In this document: in pieces, positions 51,801-60,800 of the stretch
Layout: the number at the start of each line of letters is the position of its first letter
How positions within the stretch are numbered: position 1 is the stretch's first letter
NCBI GenBank assembly: GCA_039033995.1
Contig: JBCCBP010000005.1
Location: forward strand, 69,056-133,055
Source of the DNA: CALBPI01 sp039033995
GTDB taxonomy: Bacteria; Pseudomonadota; Gammaproteobacteria; Steroidobacterales; Woeseiaceae
Direction: 5' to 3'
Length of the DNA: 64,000 nt
Notes under the pieces: generated by a model
The model's input: the letters and a program-made list of their open reading frames with translations, nothing else
Databases searched by the model: none
Told to the model about the DNA's origin: nothing
Program-made: the position numbers and the translations under genes

Positions 51801-54800
51801 CAAGCGATGCGCTTCGTGTGCTGGTACATTCAAGGAATTAGTCAACAGATTCGGCGCGACCATGCGGCCGTCTTCACGTTTATTGAAGCGCTCCTCTGCA
51901 AGCTGTTGCTGTTCTGCGTATCGCGACTGCGTCAATACCTGCACATAGCCGGCAGTGGTCTGGTCGCGCTGGCCACGCGGATCGGTAACAGTAAGCACAT
52001 AGGCAAACCGCTCATCGATACGTAGATCACCGGCACGCGGCAGCCATTCGAAATACACCAGACCAGCGAATGGACCGGGCTTGTTGGTCGGTTTCAGTGT
52101 CGCTAGTGCGGAGACGCGATCTTCATCACTCTCACGATAGATTTGGAGTGTGTATTCGTCGATGAACGCAGCATAGTTCGTGTATGCAGCAAACACCGCT
52201 GGCGCGTCACTGCTCACGGGTAGCGTCTGTGGTCCGACCACGGTGAGACGCGGCGTCAACACCGATGCATCCTCTGTCGCCCACAACACACCCGCATTCG
52301 GTAGCGCGATCCGAAAACGGCCGTCGGTATCGTCGGCACCGGGCGCAGTCAATTGATCACTCGTTGATAGAAATTGGCTGGCTACGACGCGCTCGCCGTC
52401 CGCATTGCAGGACAGAATCGAACAGCTTTCGTCCGCATGTGCGGTGTTAATCACTAACCCAAGCAGTACGCCAACTGTGCGTTGCAACAATCCGACGCGA
52501 CGTGCTGACGATTGCGGGGATTCGTTGGCCATCACATACACCTCTGTGTTACGCCAGATAGCAACCGGTAGCGCATTGCGCAGCATTGCTCGGAGCTCAC
52601 GCCCGCGAGCGATAGCCAGTGACTGGTCTGACGCGCCTGATCCCGCCAAAACCACGACGCGACCACCGCCGGCGGCGGTTAGCTCGGCCACGAGATCATC
52701 GAGCAGCGTGGCATATGGCGCGGCGATGCTAGCCTGACCGGCCTCAAAAAACGCGGGTGAGAATTCGAACACGCGCAAGTCTGGCCGTATCACCGAATGT
52801 CTCGGCAATAAGACACCAAAATCGAATTGGCTAAGCAGACCCTGGGTAATCCGTTTTACACGCGGATTTTCGGTCGTAAACTCGGTGCCTTGCGGCAGCG
52901 TTGCCGGATCAACCTTGACAATGAAGTTGCGCCCGCGCTCCAAGAAACCACCATCCACTGCTGCGATGTGATAGCGGCCCCGACTATCGGTTTCAATAAT
53001 CAGGCCTTCCACCGTGGCCAGACGGACACCGGCGATACCCTCCTCGTTGATGCCGAGGTTACGTACGATGATGCGCATCTCCCCAGTAGCCTCACCGCCG
53101 ATCGTCTCCACTTCCGTAAGCGTCTCGGCACTGATCTCGTCATACAGCACATTGATCTCGACACGGCGATTCTGCGCCATGCCTGCACGCGTCGCGTTGC
53201 TGGCTACCGGTTGTCGATCGCCTCGACCACTCGACTGAATTGCTGAAGCAGAAAGACCTAGCGCTTGTTGCAGGAACGTGGCGACGGTACGCGCACGACT
53301 TTCGGACAAGCCCTGGTTGTCGGTATAGATCGCGGCTGTTCGCGCGCTCAATGGTTCGTTGTCGGTATGACCAATAAAAGACAAACGCAAATTCTCGCGC
53401 TCGCCCAGCTCATCCAGCACGGCACGCAATCGCTCTACGTAGTCAGATGGGATCGCTGCTTTGCCGGACTCGAATCGAACCGGTTCGATGACGGCATCGA
53501 GTGTCACTGTGTTGGTCTGACGCACATCTCTCGAGACTTGTTCGCGAGGCGTCAAGATACGCTCACGAACAATCTCGATGCTCTGTGCGTTTCTACCAGC
53601 GGCCACGTCGCCCGTGTGCGCTGTCCTGAGCTCATCGTTGTACAGCGTCACGGAAGAACCTTCACGCGTCGTCACCGTAATCGCGGCATCGCTGTATGGT
53701 AGGATCAGCTCGACCTGATGACGCTCAAGATTCTCGCCCTCACTGTCTCGACCTACCAGATCCGGCAATGCGCGATCGCTGCCAAAAGCATCGCCGGAGA
53801 GCATAACGCCAGTTGCGTCGGCCGCATCCTGCCAACCATCACCGTCGCGGTCGTGCCAGACCTTGCCGATGATCGTGGTCTCTTCGAAATCCGGGTCAGC
53901 GATCACCTGCACTTCAGCCTGATCGGTATTACCGATTGGGCCACCGTTCAGTGTTGGCGTCGCCGTGTTGAGATAATCGCCCTGCGTGACACCAGCACCC
54001 ACACGCAGCGCATAACGCAATGTGCGTAACTGGCCGGCGGCTAGCGCGATGGCGCCGAACTCAAGCGGCCGTGGTCCGGATACCGTAAAGCCTGCTGATT
54101 GACCATCCAGCAATGCTGAACCGTCGACATAGCTGAAGCCCGGCGGTAGTGAATCGACAACCTCGATGTTCGGCAATGTCACCGGCGACAGATTTTCGAT
54201 TGTGATCGTATACACGACGAGGCTACCCACCGTTGTCGTCGGACGCGCCACGCGCTTGGTCAACCGAACACTCGACGTCTCGACACCGGTTGGATCCAAC
54301 GGCACATGGTTGAAGATCACGTCCGGGTCGCTGTCCTCCAGTGTGAACGCCACGTAGTAGTCTGTGCTGTCGGTTCCCTGCGGTGTACCCGAGCCGTCCC
54401 CAACGCGGACCGGGTCGCCCAGACCCGTGGGATCGATCGGCCCATCGAGCGGCGGAATCAAATCCGATGTGCCGCTCTGGTAACCCTCCGGCACATCAAA
54501 GGCGAGGAAGAATGTATCGCCGCTGGCACACGCTGGATCGGCACCCAACAGGACATCGAATCGGTAAAAGCCATCCGCCGCCGTCGTCTGTGGTTGCTGA
54601 CCGGGCAATAAACAGGCGGCAGGTAGCGGCACGCCGTTCGCATCGACGAGGCGTACGTCCACGCCAGGAACCGGCTGCCGTGCCACCGCGTCGTAGAACA
54701 CGCCGCTCGGGTCAACTGGCAGGTTCTGGTCCAGTACAGTGGTATCTGGCGGCAAAGTGATATCGGTAATCTGCCCGAACACCGTGCCGGTATCCGGATG

Positions 54801-57800
54801 TCGTAACGTCACCGTAAAGCCATCACCCGGTTCCAGATCGGGCACCGTATAACTGCCATCGGCGGCAACCGGCACTGTGGCTACGATGTTGCCGGCCGCG
54901 TCGGTAACCTCGATGATCCAGCCTTCAAGCCCATCCTCACCAGGATCGAAACTGTCATCGGCGTCAGCATCGAGCCACACATTACCGACCAGCGTTGCAA
55001 GCCCGGTGGCGCTGCCGCTGTCTGACACATCCAATGCACAGCCATTGCCGCTCAGCGTATCGGTATAAGTCGCTACATAGTTTTCGAGGAAGAACAGCAT
55101 CAGAGTGCCGTCGTCGTCCGCGCCGGCAGCGCTACCCTCCACGGTAGCCAACGCGCTCTCGAAAATGCCGGTCGCAATGCCCGTCTCCAGCAGAGTTACG
55201 GTCTCTTGTTCGCCGGTCGTCGTGTTGACAACCGTCACAGTGACGCTGTCGACAAGCGCATCATCTCTATTCTGATCGGCGTCGACGACCTGTAACTGAA
55301 TCGACTCACCGGGCAGCAATTCCTCTGTCGCTGTCACCGTGCCATCAACGCCGAGCGTAAACGGAATAACGGTCGCTGCATCATTGTTGCCGGCATCGCC
55401 ATCATTATCGGGGTCCGGATCGAGGCCGTCTTGTGAAGCATCGCTCAACAGTTGACCCGATGGACTGCTGCCGGTTCCGACGACGCTGTTGGTCAATGGG
55501 ACGTTGGCGCATTGGCCCGCCACCGACAAGTCGACGGTTACGTCGAACGTGATCGTCGCCGTACCGCCCGCAATCAGTGCCTGCGCGTCATCGAAAAGAC
55601 GTGTCTCGTTGATGCCATCGAACCCAGCTCGTAAAGTCGCAATGTCGCCAGACACCGCGAGATTGTCGATACTCGTCACAACCGCTGGCGCGAAATTGCC
55701 GGCGAGCGGTTCATCGAGCTGGATATTGTTCAGAACGACATCGCCCGTGTTCTCAACAAACAACGTGACGGTGGATGTGAACGTATCGTCGAAATTAGGG
55801 TCGGCAACGGTAGCCGTCTTGGCCACACCGAACGCGGGCGCTTCGCTGAAGCTGATCGAGGTCGGCAGCGAGTCGTCACCCGGATCACCGTTGCTGTTGG
55901 CATCGGCCACTGGGCCGTCTGTCGACTGATCACTGACCGTCGCACTACCCGGCGAGTCGCCCGACGCAACAGCTAGATTGTCGTACGGCCCAAGGTTGCT
56001 GCCTGGCGTGACAGTAACGGCGAGCGTCAGCGTTGCTGTCTCAGATACCGCCAACGCGGTGCCTGCGGCAAGCAGATTGCTCTCGCTGCCACCATCGAAT
56101 GTCGGATTCACAGCCACATCGCCACTTGTTAGCGAATCAACAGTGTAGGTGGCACCGGCAAAAGTCGTCGCCAATGGTTCGTCAATGGCTACGTTGGCGA
56201 GATCAACATCTCCCGAGTTGCTGACCACAAGCGTATAGGTCAGTGAATAGGTACCGTCACCATTGTTGTTCGGTCCGTCTGTCACCGCTTTTGCGAGTCC
56301 AATCTGCGGTGTTTCACTAAACGTCACGGGTGTCGGTACCGAATCGTCGCCCGGGTTACCGTTGCCATTGGCATCCGCCACTGCGCCATCCGTGGATTGA
56401 TCGCTGGGCGCCGCACCGGCCGGCGACTCACCCGTAGCCGTTGCGACATTGTTGTACGGACCGAGATTGGCACCTGGCGTTACCGTCAGCTCCAAAGTAA
56501 TCGTCGCGCTGGCACCAATCGTCAGTGATTGACCCGGGACTAGCAGCTCCGTATCCGCATCGCCATCGAAACCACCCGCATTCACCGTCAGATCAGCGCT
56601 AGTTAGGGCATCAATGGTGAACGTCGCGCCGGCAAATGTCGTTGCCAATGGCTCGTCGACGCTGACATCCGACAGCGCCACATCACCGCTGTTGCCAACG
56701 ATCAACGTATAAGTCAGTCCGTAGCTACCATCCTGATTGTTGACGGGCCCAGCCGTGACCGCTTTCGCAAGCCCGACCTCTGGCGCCTCGCTCAACGTGA
56801 TTGTTGTCGGCGATGTGTCATCCGTCGGGTCGCCGTTACCATTCGCATCAGGCGTTATGCCATCGACGGAATCGTCACTGGGCGTTGCACCAGACGGCGA
56901 TGTGCCTGTGGCCGTCACGGAGTTGTTGTAACTGCCGAGCGCCGCGCCGGGCGTGACCGTGACGGCCAGCGCAATATCCGCGCTTACACCAGCCGCCAAG
57001 GTATTACCGGCGGCGAGCAATGCGGTGTCCCCATTGCCGTCAAACGTCGGATTGACGACCAACGTCGCACTAGACAACTCGTCAACGATTACGGTTGCTC
57101 CGGGGAACGCCGTCGTTAGGGATTCAGTCACTGCGACGTCCGCCAGTGACACATCACCGGAGTTCTGAACACGAATCAAATAGTCAATGGCGTAAGTACC
57201 ATCACCATTATTGACGGGACCCGCGCTCACAGATTTAGCGACACCAATTTCCGCGTCCTCGACGAACGTCGATATGGTCGGGTCGCTATCGTTGTTTGGA
57301 TCGCTATCGTTGTCGCCATCAGGGTCAGTTCCGTCGTCCGACGTATCGGTCACGGTATCGTTAGCTGGCGACGTACCGGTCGCTTCGGCTGAGTTGTTAT
57401 ACGGACCGAGCGTCGCACCTGGCGTAACCGTCACCGTCAAATCGACGGTACCGCTCACACCCACCGCGAGCGTGTTACCCGCTTGCAACAGGTCGTCATT
57501 GCCGGGCGTACCGTCGTAGTTGGCCGATTCGACTGAGAAGTCTGCGCTCGTCAGCGCATCCAAAGTGAAGCTATCCGCTGCTGCAAACGTCGTCGTCAGT
57601 GGCTCATTGATATTGACGTCATTCAACACCGTGTCGCCGGCATTTTCGAGTACGAAGCGATACGTCAGCGTGTAGGTGCCATCGCCATTATTCGTTGGAC
57701 CGGTCACTACCGACTTTGCAAGCCCGATTCGTGGTCCTTCAACAAAAGACACTGGCGTCACAGCGCCGTCGTCGGTCGGGTCCGAATTGCCATTGCCGTC

Positions 57801-60800
57801 AGGCACAGCACCGTTATCGGACACGTCGGTCGCTGTTGCGCCGGAGGGCGCATCACCAGTCGCCGTCGCCGTATTGTCATACGGCCCAAGATTCGCCCCG
57901 GGCGTCACTGTGACATCCACGAGGACAATACCACTGGCACCCACGGCCAACGTCTCCCCGGCAGCCAACAATCCGGTGTTTGGTGCTGTGCCTGTAAAGC
58001 CCGGGAAATTGACCGTGAAATCGGTACTCGCGACGTTGTCGACGGCGAAGCCGGTCGCGCCAGCGAAGGTTGTCGCTAAGTCATCGACAATCTGAACATC
58101 ATCCAGGATGACATCGCCCGTATTCTCGACAAAGAGTCGATATTGCAGCGAGTACGTGCCGTCGCCATTATTCGTCGGCGCGCCGATGAGTTGTTTCGCC
58201 AGCCCGATCACCGGCGTCTCAACCAGCGTGGCATCCGTGGTGTCGTTATCGTCGGTCGGATCGCCGTTGCCGTTGCCGTCCGGATCAGTACCGTCGTCGG
58301 ATTGGTCCGTCAGCGTCGTACCACTCGGTGAATCGGCACTCGCTGTCGCCCGGTTACTAAAGGGCCCGAAGTTAGCACCCGGCGTCACCGTGACGTCGAT
58401 CGTAATCGTTCCGTCTGCACCGACTGCCAGCGTATCTGTGCCGCCGAGCAAATCGGTATTCGGTGCGGTACCCGTGTAGCCGGGGAAGTTAATGCTAAAT
58501 TCAGCACTAGAAACGTTGGTAACCGAAAAGCTGTCGGCACCGGCGAACGTCGCATCGAGGTCGTCCACTACCTGAAGCTGGTCCAGAACAACATCGCCTG
58601 AGTTCGATACGAACAACTCATACTGCAACGTGTAGGTACCGTCGCCGTTGTTTATTGGCGCCGCCGTCAAACGCTTGGCGAGCCCAAGCTCTGGCGCTTC
58701 CGCAAAACTCACGGGTGTCGGGTCGTTGTCGTTGGTCGGATCCCCGTCGCTATCGCCGTCCGGATCGGTCCCCGCATCGCTCGTGTCGTTAACGGTTGTG
58801 CCCGAGCGATCGCTATCGGCCGCCACGGTTGCACTGTTGTTATACGGTCCAAGATTGGCACCCGGCGTGACTGTCAACGCCAACGTGATAGTCCCCTGCT
58901 CGCCGACGGGTAGCGTACTCAACGCGGCATCGAGCAAGACGTCGTTCGGGGCTGTGCCGGTAAAGCCTGTCTCCTCGACCAACGTCGACGAGTCACTCGC
59001 TACGATGACACTATCAACGGCGAACGTAGCACCCGAGAATGTCGTGGCCAGTGCCTCAGTCAACACAATATTCTCGAGCCCGACATCACCGGAATTCTCA
59101 ACGACAATCGTGTAGGTCAGACTGTAAGTGCCATCGCCGTTATTGGTTGGGCCCGAGCTTATCGCCTTGGCAATACCGACTTCTGGACTCTCGGCAACGG
59201 TGTTCAACGTAATCGGAGTCTCGTCGCGATAGTCGTTCAGCGCGCTAGTGTCGGTGATCGGATCGTTACCGGAGCCGATCGCTTGATCACTACTGTCTCG
59301 TACGCCACTACTGGCATCACCGGTCGCTTGACCGCGATAGGCAATCGCACACGAATCCACGAGACTGTCACCGGGACTGACGGACGCCTGCAACGTGGCA
59401 TCAAAGCTCACTTCCAGCGACGCGCTGTCAGCGATCTGAATGCCGCCTGACGCCGTCAACACATTATTGTCTGCACCGCTCACGGAGAAATTGCCAACCG
59501 CCACCGGCGTCGCGGTGCCGTTCAGGAACACATCACCGGTCGGAACGAGACTGATCGCTGTGATGTTCTCGAGGCCTGCGGGCAAATCGATCACCCAACC
59601 GGAACCGTCGGCTGCGCCGGTCTGGAACGCAGTGGCGCCACCGGTGTTGGTCAATGTATAGGTGAACGAAACGGTCGGGGTGGCATTGGTACGATTATCG
59701 ACCGGGTTTGGCGATACGTTGATCGCGCATGCCAGCCGCGGTTCGGCGACTTCGGTAAACGCGCCGGAGGCAGCGCCCGCGGCACTGCCATCGATTGTTA
59801 AGGTAAAGTTGTTGTCAAGATCGGTCCCTTCCTGGTTACCCGCTTCATTCAACACAATCGCATCGTATTCGAGGATCACAAATTCCTGGTTGGCATCGGA
59901 GTCGTCATTCATCACGTCGTTCAAATCAAAGACTGGGTCGGTGCCACTGACAAATGGCCCACCGCTCGCCGCGATCTGACAATCCGGTTCTGTGCTTGCC
60001 AGGTCATTCTCATCGCCACTAGCTGCCAACGTACCGCCATTACTGCAGGCGATCGCCGGCGTCGGAGTAATACCGGTACCGTCTGACAAGAACGCGAGCC
60101 TTGCGCTACCGGCGACGAGTTGCAGGCCTGTTGGCATGGCGTCGGTAATCACAAATGCAGGGGCGTTGCCTTCTGGTAAACCGACCTCGAGCCGGAAGCG
60201 TACGGTCTCACCAATCGATAAGATCCGGGGCGAACCCGTGGTCGCACCGTCGCCGGTCTCGGGTGTGTGCGCGAAACTCGTGGAGTCGATGGTCTTACTG
60301 TTGGTGGTCGCGGTGATCATCACCGACGCAGTGTCGTCCGCCGAGAAGCTCGCCTCTGCCCCTTGGGGTGAGCCCGTCGTGTTACCCGGATCGCCGCTGC
60401 CGATCAGTGTGCCGTAGTCGACATTGCCCGTATTATCGACCGTGTTGCCCGGCACGACGCCCGCCTGCAGATCAGCGGTATAACTGATCTCGCAGATCTC
60501 GCCGAGCGGCAGGCTGTCGAACGTGATGGAAATTCCAGTGCCAAACGGATCGCTGGTATCAACCACCGCACTACCCGCAGTACACGTCTCACCGGTGGGT
60601 GCCGTTGGCCCGCCAACAAACACAAAGTTATCGAGCTGCGCGCCGTCCAGTGTATCGGCAAAGGCGATATCAAACGCGTCAGCGAGTGAGTCCGTATCGT
60701 GTTCAACACGTATAGTGTAGGTGATGGTGTCGCCAGCGTCCGCAGTCATCGGGGCTGACGTTTTGGTCACATCGATAATGGGCTCGACGAATCGAACCTG

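Noticed and set aside
55360..59200. Regular ~480-base periodicity considered as a CRISPR-like or DNA repeat array
   Set aside because: The period is far too long for CRISPR, the copies are diverged at DNA level, and they stay in frame as protein repeats.
55360..59200. Asp-rich linkers taken as RTX repeats of a type I secreted protein
   Set aside because: The glycine-rich nonapeptide pattern is absent, the protein has an N-terminal signal peptide, and no type I exporter genes are adjacent.
57211..60417. A series of long plus-strand frames opposite the giant gene, rich in Ser, Pro, Val and Thr
   Set aside because: They repeat with the same period as the giant gene's repeats and are antisense shadows of its Asp/Gly/Thr codons; none has a ribosome site or family motif.
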